Shown here: positions 24,227 through 32,020 of the stretch, one piece after another
How positions within the stretch are numbered: position 1 is the first letter of the stretch
How the letters are laid out: each line of letters opens with the position of its first letter
NCBI GenBank assembly: GCA_944391625.1
Contig: CALXUG010000028.1
Location: 1 to 38,441, forward strand
Direction: 5' to 3'
Length of the DNA stretch: 38,441 nucleotides
Source: an uncultured Clostridia bacterium
GTDB lineage: Bacteria; Bacillota; Peptococcia; Peptococcales; Peptococcaceae
The notes under the pieces: generated by a model
What the model saw: only the letters and a program-made list of their open reading frames with translations
Database searches by the model: none
What the model was told of the DNA's origin: nothing
Program-made: the position numbers and the translations under genes

Positions 24227-24883
24227 ATGAACGGTTATATTTTTGATTTAGACGGCACTTTACTGGATTCTATGCCATTTTGGCAAAAACAATTAGACGA
24301 CCTTCTGCTGGAACGGGGTATTACACCGCCCGGCGACTTGCTGGACCGCACCAAAACCATTGGGCTGGAATCTGCCACCGGCATGATTTTGCAGGAGTTT
24401 CATCTGCCTGATGACCCTGCCCTTGTGTATCAGCAATTTGAACAAAACATGGCAAAGCTTTACTGCTCTGTGATCCCGCTTAAACCGGGCGTTCAGCAAT
24501 TTTTGGATAAACTGGCTGCTGCCCGCGTGCCCATGGCTGTAGCCACTGCCACTGCCCGCCCACTGGTTGAACAGGTTTTGCAATACCATCATCTGACCGA
24601 TTATTTTCAAAGTGTACTTACCGTAGCAGAGGTAGGCATCGGCAAACATGACCCCAGAATTTTTACCGCATCTGCGCAACGGCTGGGGCTACCGCCGCAA
24701 CAATGTATTGTAGTGGAAGATTCACTTAAAGCCATCCGCAGCGCCAATACCGCCGGATTCCAAACCATTGCTGTTTATGAAGAAACCAATCCTGTTGAAC
24801 AATCTGCCTTGCTGCAGGAAGCCAAAGTGTATATTCACGATTTTCGCAATTTACTGCAAATTAACGAAGATATATTTGAATAA
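24227..24883 (+). CDS. HAD-superfamily hydrolase (beta-phosphoglucomutase/phosphoglycolate phosphatase-like)
   Basis: This is a 218-residue subfamily IA HAD enzyme. Motif I is YIFDLDGTLLDS at the N-terminus (nucleophile Asp7, acid Asp9). An alpha-helical cap follows. Motif II is in VPMAVATATARPLVEQVLQY (Thr instead of the more usual Ser/Thr-N pair). Motif III is the Lys in EVGIGKHDPRIF, and motif IV is CIVVEDSLKAIRSANTAGF. The substrate could be a sugar phosphate or another small phosphomonoester; it cannot be assigned from sequence. AAAGGAG precedes the ATG. It stands alone between divergent and convergent neighbours. Confidence 0.88.
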   Translation: MNGYIFDLDGTLLDSMPFWQKQLDDLLLERGITPPGDLLDRTKTIGLESATGMILQEFHLPDDPALVYQQFEQNMAKLYCSVIPLKPGVQQFLDKLAAARVPMAVATATARPLVEQVLQYHHLTDYFQSVLTVAEVGIGKHDPRIFTASAQRLGLPPQQCIVVEDSLKAIRSANTAGFQTIAVYEETNPVEQSALLQEAKVYIHDFRNLLQINEDIFE

Positions 24884-24952
24884 ACTGTCTCGGCGTATTC
24901 TTTTTCTTTTCGATTTGTATAAAAACTTTGTATAAAAACTTGCTTACAAAAC

Positions 24953-24987
24953 AAAAGACCAACAGCTTTATTTGCTGCCGGCCTTTT
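24953..24987 (-). terminator. Bidirectional terminator between HAD and amidohydrolase genes
   Basis: AAAAGACCAACAGC (24953-24966) and GCTGCCGGCCTTTT (24974-24987) pair around a short loop. On the minus strand all mismatches become G-U pairs and TTTTG tracts follow, ideal for the amidohydrolase ending at 24997. On the plus strand GTTTTTTTG follows, so it can also serve the HAD gene. Confidence 0.75.
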
Positions 24988-24996
24988 GTTTTTTTG

Positions 24997-26625
24997 TTAC
25001 TCAGCGTTATATACAACTGTTCCCGCTTTTATAGTCTGCAATACTTTAATATCTTTGATTTCTTCTTTCGGCACATCCAAAGGACTCTTATCTAAAATGA
25101 CAAAATCAGCCTGTTTGCCCGGTTCAATAGAACCTTTTTGATTTTCTTCAAAGCACTGATAAGCGCCGTAAATGGTGATTGCCCGCAGCGCTTCCATAGG
25201 AGTAATGGCAAATTCAGGGCCAATGTCCCTTCCTGACCGGGTTTTCCGGTTCACTGCATTATGCACTGTCAGCAACATATTGGCCGGCACAACAGGACAA
25301 TCCTGATGCAGAGTAAAGGTCATCCCCCGTTTTACAGCCGACGCCAACGGACTGATTCTGCGTCCCCGTTCCGGCCCTAAAACCGAATCCAGATGCCAGT
25401 CACCCCAATATAATACGTGATCGTGGAAGAATGTTGGCAGAATCCCAACTTCTTTCATCTTGTCCAGTTGGTCCTCCCGCAAGGTCTGGCAATGCACCAT
25501 AACCGGTCGGAAATCGGTGGTAATACCGGTTTCCTGCTGCGCTCTGGCATACTGATTGATAAACTGATCCATGGCAGCATCACCGTTGCAATGCACCAAC
25601 ACCTGCCAGCCATTGGTCAAACATTCTTTAAAGAACCCGCATACTTTGTCATCATCTTCATAAACCGGATACGCTCTGTAATCCTCCGCTTCACCTTCCG
25701 GCACTTTGTAATAAGGTTCGCTCAGCCAAGCCGTTTTTGCCTGCGGGGAACCATCTAAAAACAGCTTAACCCCTGCCAGTTTTACATGATTTTCATACTG
25801 CGCTTCCAGCGTTTTGCGGCCCTCCATCAAATCCTTATCTGCCGAATCAATCAAAGGATAACCATAAATGTCCAGTTTCATCAGGCCATTGTTCTGGAAA
25901 TAAGCCAGCAATGGCTGGAATGCCTTTGAAAAAGAACCATCCTGGGCAGTGGTAATCCCATAGCTGACATACATATCCTGCGACCGTTGAAATCCCGCCA
26001 TCATAAATTCTGCGCTGGGAATAGGCATTTTTCCCAATGTATATTGGGTCAGCGCCAGTTCCTCCATCATGCCGGTGGGTTCACCTGTTTGGGCATCCTT
26101 TTGAATCACACCGCCATCGGGATTGGGGGTATCTTTGTTGGCGCCCAATATTTCTATCACCTTGGAATTGCATACACCAACATGGCCGCTGGCGTGCATC
26201 ATGACAATGGGAATATCGGCAGAAATTTTGTCCAAATCATATCTATCCGGATGCCGTCCGTCAGGGAACGCCGCATTATCATAGCCCATGCCCACAAACC
26301 AGGCATCTCCCTGCACAGGATTTTTTTCCAGATAGGCCTTTGCCTGCGCAATCAGTTGTTCCACACTGTCAGTGGTGCCAATGGGCGGCGCATCAAATTT
26401 AGGAAACAAACCATTTTGTGAAATATGGCTGTGTCCGTCAATAAAACCCGGCAGCATTGTTTTGCCTGCCAAGTCCACCTGCTGCCCATCCGCAGCCATA
26501 GCCTGCAGTTCTGCCGCAGTTCCCACAGCCAGAATCACTCCATCCTCCACCAATACAGCATCTGCTTTTGGCTGTCCGTCATTCATGGTGATAACATTTC
26601 CATTTAAATACAAGGTCTTACCCAT
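24997..26625 (-). CDS. YtcJ-like metal-dependent amidohydrolase (paralogue 1)
   Basis: This is a 542-residue amidohydrolase-superfamily (Amidohydro_3, YtcJ-like) enzyme, predicted cytoplasmic. The N-terminal beta-sandwich begins LYLNGNVITMNDGQPKADAV and includes VDLAGKTMLPGFIDGHSHIS with the HxH metal motif. Further barrel signatures are VLVHCNGDAAMDQFINQYA, VMVHCQTLREDQLDKMKEVG, PTFFHDHVLYWGDWH and FTLHQDCPV with the catalytic Asp. The tail KGSIEPGKQADFVILDKSPL closes the sandwich. Substrates of this family are N-substituted amides, formamides or cyclic amides; here it is unknown. It shares about half its residues with the enzyme at 27204-28859. AAGGAGGAG lies eight bases before the ATG. Confidence 0.92.
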   Translation of the reverse strand: MGKTLYLNGNVITMNDGQPKADAVLVEDGVILAVGTAAELQAMAADGQQVDLAGKTMLPGFIDGHSHISQNGLFPKFDAPPIGTTDSVEQLIAQAKAYLEKNPVQGDAWFVGMGYDNAAFPDGRHPDRYDLDKISADIPIVMMHASGHVGVCNSKVIEILGANKDTPNPDGGVIQKDAQTGEPTGMMEELALTQYTLGKMPIPSAEFMMAGFQRSQDMYVSYGITTAQDGSFSKAFQPLLAYFQNNGLMKLDIYGYPLIDSADKDLMEGRKTLEAQYENHVKLAGVKLFLDGSPQAKTAWLSEPYYKVPEGEAEDYRAYPVYEDDDKVCGFFKECLTNGWQVLVHCNGDAAMDQFINQYARAQQETGITTDFRPVMVHCQTLREDQLDKMKEVGILPTFFHDHVLYWGDWHLDSVLGPERGRRISPLASAVKRGMTFTLHQDCPVVPANMLLTVHNAVNRKTRSGRDIGPEFAITPMEALRAITIYGAYQCFEENQKGSIEPGKQADFVILDKSPLDVPKEEIKDIKVLQTIKAGTVVYNAE

Positions 26626-26714
26626 CGTTCATACTCCTCCTTTTTGATAAAAAACTGCTGTCATAAATTGTTATGATTAAGAAAATGCAGCTGCACAATA
26701 AAACTAGATTTCCA

Positions 26715-27058
26715 TTGTTTGTAATGTTCCATCGCCGGGAGACTGTTTGTTGCCTGCCCTCCTTCACCGGACATCTGCTTGTATGTCTGCCTCACTTTGG
26801 ACTGCGTCCAGTTCGGTCAGACAGACTGCGCAACTGTCCGTTTCAATGTCGACAACGGCAACAAAACATCTCCCTGACTTACGCATACAAGGCTGGCCTA
26901 TCCTTTGCCAAAATTCCGAATTGCAGCGGTCATTTTTGCAGACTGTCTAAATCGTGGCAGACGCAGTCTGACTAAGATAGACAGTCAATAAAATGTCCGA
27001 AGCGCTGAGGGAGCGGCAAAGATAGGACAGCCGACCATACGACTTTCACACGAAACAT
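26715..27058. repeat. Dispersed structured intergenic repeat, copy A
   Basis: About 340 bases match copy B at 33165-33580 closely, differing by scattered substitutions, a 21-base absence near 26764 and a diverged section at about 26933-27000. Internal inverted repeats include GGCTGGCCTATCCTTTGCC (26891-26909) with GGCAAAGATAGGACAGCC (27015-27032). Others are CGGACAT (26768-26774) with ATGTCCG (26993-26999), GACTGTCT with AGACAGTC around 26941-26987, and a CAGAC-GCA-GTCTG hairpin inside it. The right end ACTTTCACACGAAACA (about 27041-27056) resembles a decayed parS. No protein domain is recognised in either strand. Confidence 0.8.
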
Positions 27059-27106
27059 ACATATTAGTCAATTTGCGGCTAATACAAATAGGAATGAAAC
27101 AATGGA

Positions 27107-27150
27107 AAATAAAAACACAGCACATATGCAGCCTGACATATACGCTGTGT
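27107..27150 (-). terminator. Terminator of amidohydrolase paralogue 2
   Basis: On the minus strand ACACAGCGTATATG and CATATGTGCTGTGT form a 14-bp stem with two G-U pairs and an eight-base loop, followed by TTTTTATTTTCC. It is about 50 bases past the stop at 27204, and separates that gene from the repeat copy A. Confidence 0.85.
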
Positions 27151-27203
27151 AATTTTCAAAGAACGTTATTCGTTTTTCTTTATTTGATTTTATAATAACC
27201 TTA

Positions 27204-28859
27204 TTAATCGGTAATGCAATCCACGCACTCTACATCGTCTGCCTGATAGATAATCTGCCCTTCTTTTAAAGTAGCCATTACCTGAATGTCACGCAACTCT
27301 GTTTTCGGTGTTGTAAGCGGATCACGGTCCAATACGACCATATCGCCGTATTTGCCCACTTCCAGAGAGCCTTTTATCTTTTCGTCAAAACATTGATAGG
27401 CAGCATAAATGGTAACTGCTTTCAATGCATCCATAATATCAACTGCATACTCCTGCCCCAGCGGTTTTCCTGTTCTGGTTAACCGATTTACCGCTGTGTG
27501 CAGCATCAGCATTACATTCGGCGGCCCAACAGGACAGTCCTGATGCATGGTAAACCGCATACCCCGTTTGACAGCCGATGCCAAAGGACTGATTCTGCTG
27601 GCCCGTTCCGGCCCAAATACAACATTACAGTACCAGTCGCCCCAATAATATACATGATCATGGAAGAAACTTGGCAAAATACCCAAACGCTGAATGCGTT
27701 CCATCTGGTCTTCCCGAATTGTCTGACAGTGAATCAACACCGGCCGTAAATCCTCGGTAGTACCCGTTATCTGCAAAGCTTTTTCATAAACATCTAAACA
27801 TTGGTCGATAGCGGCATCGCCATTACACTGCATTTGCAGCTGCCACCGTTTTTCCATGGCTTCGGCAAATAAATTTAAAATTTCATCGGGGTCCTCAAAG
27901 GTTCTATGCCCACAATATCCCGGTTCTTCTTCAGGCGGTATCTGGAAATATGGTTCTGTCATCCACGCTGAGCGAATCTGCGGTGAACCATCCAAAATCA
28001 CCTTGGCGCCTGCAATTTTAAAATGGGTGCGATAACTCGCTTCCGGCGTAGTGACACCTTCCAATGTCTGGCGATTTTCGTCGGCAATACGAGCATACGC
28101 TATCACATCGGTCGAAATAAGACCTGCGCCGGTGCAAAACTGAAGCAGCGGACGCATATCCGCTTCAAAACTGCCGTCTACTACAGTGGTATAACCTTTT
28201 TGATTATACATTCTCTCAGCTCTGCAAATTGCTTCGATCATGGTTTCAGCTCCGGGCATTGGCATTTTTTCCAAAATGGTTTCCCGAATAGCCACATCCT
28301 GGAACAATCCGGTTGGTTCACCGGTTACTGCATCATGATAGATAAAACCACCCTCCGGATTCGGAGTATCTTTGGTAATGCCCAGTTCATCCAATAACTT
28401 GCTGTTTACAACACCCATCCAACCGCTAGTATTGAGCATTACAATGGGAATTTCGGTAGAAATCTGATCCAAATCTTCTTTAGTAGGGTGCAACTGTCCT
28501 TCAAACAAAGCATGATCATATCCCATGCCAATAAACCATTCGCCCTCTTTTACCGGATTTTCTGCCAGATATTCCTTTGCCTGCTCAATTAGATCCTTTA
28601 CACTATCTGTTTTTCCTACCGGAGATGGGTCAAATCGCGGAAACACATAGCTGGACGCAAAATGACTGTGGGTATCAATAAACCCCGGCAATACTGTAGC
28701 GCCGTCCAGATCTACCATCTGGGCATCTCCTTTTTGCGCTGTTAAGTCCGCAGTACTGCCCACCGCTATAATGATACCATCCTCCAATAAGACCGCTTCC
28801 GCTTTAGGCTGACTTTCATTCATGGTGATGATATTGCCATTATAATATAATTGTCTCAT
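27204..28859 (-). CDS. YtcJ-like metal-dependent amidohydrolase (paralogue 2)
   Basis: This is a 551-residue enzyme of the same family as its downstream neighbour. It opens LYYNGNIITMNESQPKAEAV and has VDLDGATVLPGFIDTHSHFA (HxH), CNGDAAIDQCLDVYEKALQ, VLIHCQTIREDQMERIQRLG, PSFFHDHVYYWGDWY and FTMHQDCPVGPPNVMLMLHT. SLEVGKYGDMVVLDRDPLTT ends the catalytic core, with a nine-residue longer tail (VECVDCITD) than paralogue 1. A tandem duplication with divergence in the substrate region is likely (for example SSYVFPRFDPSPVG against NGLFPKFDAPPIG). GAGGAGCGAACTCT precedes the ATG. With the MFS gene upstream it suggests uptake and hydrolysis of an amide-type nutrient. Confidence 0.92.
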   Translation of the reverse strand: MRQLYYNGNIITMNESQPKAEAVLLEDGIIIAVGSTADLTAQKGDAQMVDLDGATVLPGFIDTHSHFASSYVFPRFDPSPVGKTDSVKDLIEQAKEYLAENPVKEGEWFIGMGYDHALFEGQLHPTKEDLDQISTEIPIVMLNTSGWMGVVNSKLLDELGITKDTPNPEGGFIYHDAVTGEPTGLFQDVAIRETILEKMPMPGAETMIEAICRAERMYNQKGYTTVVDGSFEADMRPLLQFCTGAGLISTDVIAYARIADENRQTLEGVTTPEASYRTHFKIAGAKVILDGSPQIRSAWMTEPYFQIPPEEEPGYCGHRTFEDPDEILNLFAEAMEKRWQLQMQCNGDAAIDQCLDVYEKALQITGTTEDLRPVLIHCQTIREDQMERIQRLGILPSFFHDHVYYWGDWYCNVVFGPERASRISPLASAVKRGMRFTMHQDCPVGPPNVMLMLHTAVNRLTRTGKPLGQEYAVDIMDALKAVTIYAAYQCFDEKIKGSLEVGKYGDMVVLDRDPLTTPKTELRDIQVMATLKEGQIIYQADDVECVDCITD

Positions 28860-28903
28860 AGAGTTCGCTCCTCTTAAAAGATAATAAAATGTCCCTTTTC
28901 GTT

Positions 28904-28931
28904 ATCATACCATACAAATATACAACTGCAA
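28904..28931 (-). promoter_or_regulatory. Possible promoter for amidohydrolase paralogue 2
   Basis: On the minus strand TTGCAG (28926-28931) and TATGAT (28904-28909) are 16 bases apart, with a TGG just before the -10. This would give a leader of roughly 40 bases before the ATG at 28857-28859. The -35 match is weak. Confidence 0.45.
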
Positions 28932-28986
28932 CAGTTTATCCATTATTTTTTATATTATTTTATGTATCCTTGTATCATATGATAAA

Positions 28987-29025
28987 AAATAGCACCTGCA
29001 CCATACCAACGTGCAGATGCTATTT
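28987..29025 (-). terminator. Terminator of the MFS gene
   Basis: Read on the minus strand, AAATAGCATCTGCAC and GTGCAGGTGCTATTT form a 15-bp stem with one U-G pair and a nine-base loop, continued by TTTATC. It is about 90 bases past the MFS stop, so MFS and the amidohydrolases are probably separate transcripts. Confidence 0.85.
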
Positions 29026-29116
29026 ATATTCTTTATTTTCATAAAATTTTCATAAACAAAACAATATGTGTTTATTTTTTAATCAGACATATTATATTTT
29101 ATGAAAGAATCTTGCA

Positions 29117-30451
29117 TTATTCTGGGCAAACACCAGTAGCTAACTCTTCTTCACGAGCTCTGTTGTAGTATTTAATGTAAGTAGCACCAGCAATAAACAG
29201 TAATACAGCAGAAACAGCAAAGAAAAGCTGAGATGTAATCAGTGCCTGCCGCAGACCCATACTGTCACTCATGATACCGCCCAGTGTAGGACCAACAGCA
29301 CCTAACAGCTGAATGAACAATACATAAATACCATAGGATACAGATTTATACCATACTGGCACCAGTTCGTGCGCAGCAGTGTGGAAAGAAGTATTCCCCA
29401 TACCATAAACAGCATTTGCCAAAATGATCATTGGAATGTTTTTCAGCATATAACCGCCGGCAAACAACAATGCAGTCAAAGCAATACATACCATTGGCAT
29501 ATACATACGAGCACGACGGTCTTTTGCATACCATTTATCCAGAATAGCACCGCCCAAAGGATAAGCGATCAAACTAACAGGAGTACCAATTGCAACGATA
29601 CCGGCAGCAGCAGTCATAGTCATACCCATTTCATTTACATAGAACAGAGAAATAAAGGTAGAACCAATATTTAATGTCATAACAGCCAAACCAGCAGCCA
29701 GACACATGGTCAATAATGCTTTGTTGCTTAACAACAATTTTGCAGTATCTTTTACATTCAGTTTTACCTGCTGAACTTCTTCTTTTTTACCTTCCGCTTT
29801 AGCTGCTTCTGCACCCTGTTCTGCCATCAATTTTTTGTTATCCGGCAAGAACAATGTCAACAGAGACAGCACTAAGCTGATACCCCCAACTACATAGAAT
29901 GTCTGTCTCCAACCGATAGCTTCAGCTAAAGAGGCAAACAATATAAACCCTAACGCACCGCCAATAACCATGGCAGTATTATAAAAACCTAATGCTTTCC
30001 CCCAGGAGGATTTTTTATACCAGCTGGTGATCATAGCAGTTGTCAATGGTGCATAAGCAGAGTTACCGGCACCAACGCCCAAACGCAGTAATGCCAACGA
30101 CATTGCACTTTGTGCAGTACCGCAAAGTACTGTTACACCAGACCACAAAATAGCACATAAACTTACCGCTCTTCTCTGGGATTTATTTTCCCCAATGAAG
30201 GAGATTGGCATTACAAAAATCGCCATCCCTAAGAATACACAGCTACCTAACAGACCAATTTGTGTATCGGTCAGCAATAAATCTTCTTTAATGATTGGTA
30301 AAATTGCGTTTACGCCATAACGGATTGCCAGGTCAAAACAGAATAATACATAAAGAATAGCAACAAAAAACATCCGTTTGCCTTTGGGCAATTTTACTAG
30401 CGGTTCATCTTTTTCTTCTTTTACACATTCTTCCATTGTTACTGAAGCCAT
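29117..30451 (-). CDS. Major facilitator superfamily transporter
   Basis: This is a 444-residue MFS permease with about twelve membrane helices. The first is MFFVAILYVLFCFDLAIRYG. TDTQIGLLGSCVFLGMAIFV and the loop-2 region FIGENKSQRRAVSLCAILWS follow, then LALLRLGVGAGNSAYAPLTT, SWGKALGFYNTAMVIGGALG and a charged central loop (AEQGAEAAKAEGKKEEVQQV). The pattern resembles the anion:cation symporter/hexuronate-type subgroup, but the substrate is unknown. It lies between the amidohydrolase pair and a divergent LysR gene, so uptake of the amidohydrolase substrate is a reasonable inference. ATG at 30449-30451 with AAAGGTG is preferred over a GTG three codons upstream. Confidence 0.88.
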   Translation of the reverse strand: MASVTMEECVKEEKDEPLVKLPKGKRMFFVAILYVLFCFDLAIRYGVNAILPIIKEDLLLTDTQIGLLGSCVFLGMAIFVMPISFIGENKSQRRAVSLCAILWSGVTVLCGTAQSAMSLALLRLGVGAGNSAYAPLTTAMITSWYKKSSWGKALGFYNTAMVIGGALGFILFASLAEAIGWRQTFYVVGGISLVLSLLTLFLPDNKKLMAEQGAEAAKAEGKKEEVQQVKLNVKDTAKLLLSNKALLTMCLAAGLAVMTLNIGSTFISLFYVNEMGMTMTAAAGIVAIGTPVSLIAYPLGGAILDKWYAKDRRARMYMPMVCIALTALLFAGGYMLKNIPMIILANAVYGMGNTSFHTAAHELVPVWYKSVSYGIYVLFIQLLGAVGPTLGGIMSDSMGLRQALITSQLFFAVSAVLLFIAGATYIKYYNRAREEELATGVCPE

Positions 30452-30961
30452 AAATAACACCTTTCCTTTCCTACCCTATACTTTTTTAAACTCTCTTTTT
30501 TCGATTTTTCGTCCCAATAAGGCTGTGAGCCTGATTACACAAAACGTCCTCCTTTATTTTCATTTTTTAAGCAATGTTTTTATGTGTACATATATAAAAT
30601 ATATATAGTTAGTACCCGCTTTATAAAAATTAATCTAAAACAATATGTAAAACCTATTGAATCTGCACGTTTTTTTCATTATAATCAAATTAGATATGTA
30701 TTCTATCAGAATTATCATTTTTCACAAAAGTTTTGAGTAAAAATGAATACTGAATAACAAAATGCTTTCGTATTAATTTAATTTATTATATAGATAATAA
30801 CAAAAATTTACGATTTTTTCTAATACTTTATAGTTAATATAAAAATCATTTAGAACCTATCTATATATAATTCGCTGTTATATGTGCGATTCCTTTTTCT
30901 CAGATAATAAAAGTATCTCGCATCATTTACACATTTTTATCCTTTTAAGGAGGGGCTGTCC
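30452..30961. other. AT-rich divergent regulatory region between MFS and LysR genes
   Basis: No gene is seen. A partly symmetric TAGATATGTATTCTA at 30691-30705 has the T-Nx-A form of LysR operators. On the minus strand TTTACA-17-TTTTAT (around 30620-30650) could start the MFS transcript. On the plus strand TATAAT at 30866-30871 precedes the LysR gene by about 90 bases, without a good -35. All are weak calls. Confidence 0.4.
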
Positions 30962-31915
30962 ATGGAACTACTACAACTGCAATACTTTAAGACAATTGCT
31001 GAATGCCAGCACATCACCAAAGCAGCTAATAAGCTCATGATTTCGCAACCATCGCTCAGCAACACGCTGTCCCGAATTGAACACGAACTGGGTGTACAAT
31101 TATTTGACCGCCAGGGACGCAATATTATTTTGAATAATTACGGACGAATTGTGTTGGAACACGCCAACAATATTCTTCGGGAACTGGATAATATCCGCAC
31201 CGAAATTGACGACCTGCAGCAAAAGCACAATAAAGTCATTACCATTGCTTCCACCGATTCTATTTATGTAAAGGGTTGGCTGCCCAATTTTATTAAAGAA
31301 AATCCTGATTTGGTTATTCGCCATACCATTACCACCAGCGACAAAATTGCCGCCGGTCTGCAGGATGGTACATTTGATTTTGGTATCTCCGATTCCCTGT
31401 CAGGATATTCCCAATTTGGCCATCTGCAATTGTGGGAGGATGATTACATCATCTTATTGCCGTTAAATCACCCACTGGCGGACAAATCGCACCGCAGCTT
31501 TGCCGATTTTGAAAAAGAACCATTTGTGTCTCAGCCAAAATCCGAAAACATTGCCCGTCCCATTGATATTCTCAGCCAGGCTGCCGGTTTTAAACCCAAT
31601 ATCGTATTTGAAGGAGAACGGGAATTGCTACGGCGTGTATTTTTGCCTATACGCGGCTTGATTATTATCATGAAATCTGTGGTGGGTACACCGGAAGACA
31701 GAGAACTGTGCGAACAATATTGCAGTATCGTGGAGCTGACTGATGCACAAGCCCATATCAATATTGCAGTATCCTGGGATCAGCAGCGTTCTCGTCCTGC
31801 ATCGGCGCAACGTCTGCTGGATTATTTGCAGAATGCGTCCATTGACCTTTGGCATATCAGCGAGCCTGATGAAGCAGCCGGCCGCAGCGATTCAACCTTT
31901 TTTATCAAGCTGTAA
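30962..31915 (+). CDS. LysR-type transcriptional regulator
   Basis: This is a 317-residue LTTR. The N-terminal winged helix-turn-helix reads MELLQLQYFKTIAECQHITK, AANKLMISQPSLSNTLSRIE and HELGVQLFDRQGRNIILNNY, a textbook match. A linker helix follows (LDNIRTEIDDLQQKHNKVIT), then the periplasmic-binding-like effector domain with VITIASTDSIYVKGWLPNFI and FDFGISDSLSGY. It is transcribed divergently from the MFS gene, the usual arrangement with its target. The likely target set is therefore the MFS and perhaps the amidohydrolases; the inducer is unknown. AAGGAGGGGCTGTCC precedes the ATG. Confidence 0.92.
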   Translation: MELLQLQYFKTIAECQHITKAANKLMISQPSLSNTLSRIEHELGVQLFDRQGRNIILNNYGRIVLEHANNILRELDNIRTEIDDLQQKHNKVITIASTDSIYVKGWLPNFIKENPDLVIRHTITTSDKIAAGLQDGTFDFGISDSLSGYSQFGHLQLWEDDYIILLPLNHPLADKSHRSFADFEKEPFVSQPKSENIARPIDILSQAAGFKPNIVFEGERELLRRVFLPIRGLIIIMKSVVGTPEDRELCEQYCSIVELTDAQAHINIAVSWDQQRSRPASAQRLLDYLQNASIDLWHISEPDEAAGRSDSTFFIKL

Positions 31916-31941
31916 TATTTACACAAAAAACCATATACATG

Positions 31942-32020
31942 CAAACAGACTGCTTTATCCGCCATCGCCTGAACGATAAACGCTCTCCATTCGGAGCCAA
32001 CGGATAAAACAGTCTGTTTG
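31942..32020. repeat. 20-bp inverted repeat between convergent LysR and TDT genes
   Basis: CAAACAGACTGCTTTATCCG (31942-31961) and CGGATAAAACAGTCTGTTTG (32001-32020) are complementary with a single wobble. They enclose 39 bases that contain a smaller GCTCTCC/GGAGC hairpin. The right arm abuts the TDT stop codon. No U-tract follows directly on either strand, so it may be a bidirectional terminator or a transcript-end stabiliser. Confidence 0.65.

Noticed and set aside
26673-26975. Open frame of about 100 codons on the plus strand of repeat copy A, with a similar frame in copy B (33135-33500)
   Set aside because: The translated segments align, and the 21-base indel keeps frame, but there is no ribosome site, composition is Cys/Arg-rich and low-quality, and the ends differ. 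Pairing-preserving changes point to a structured non-coding element.
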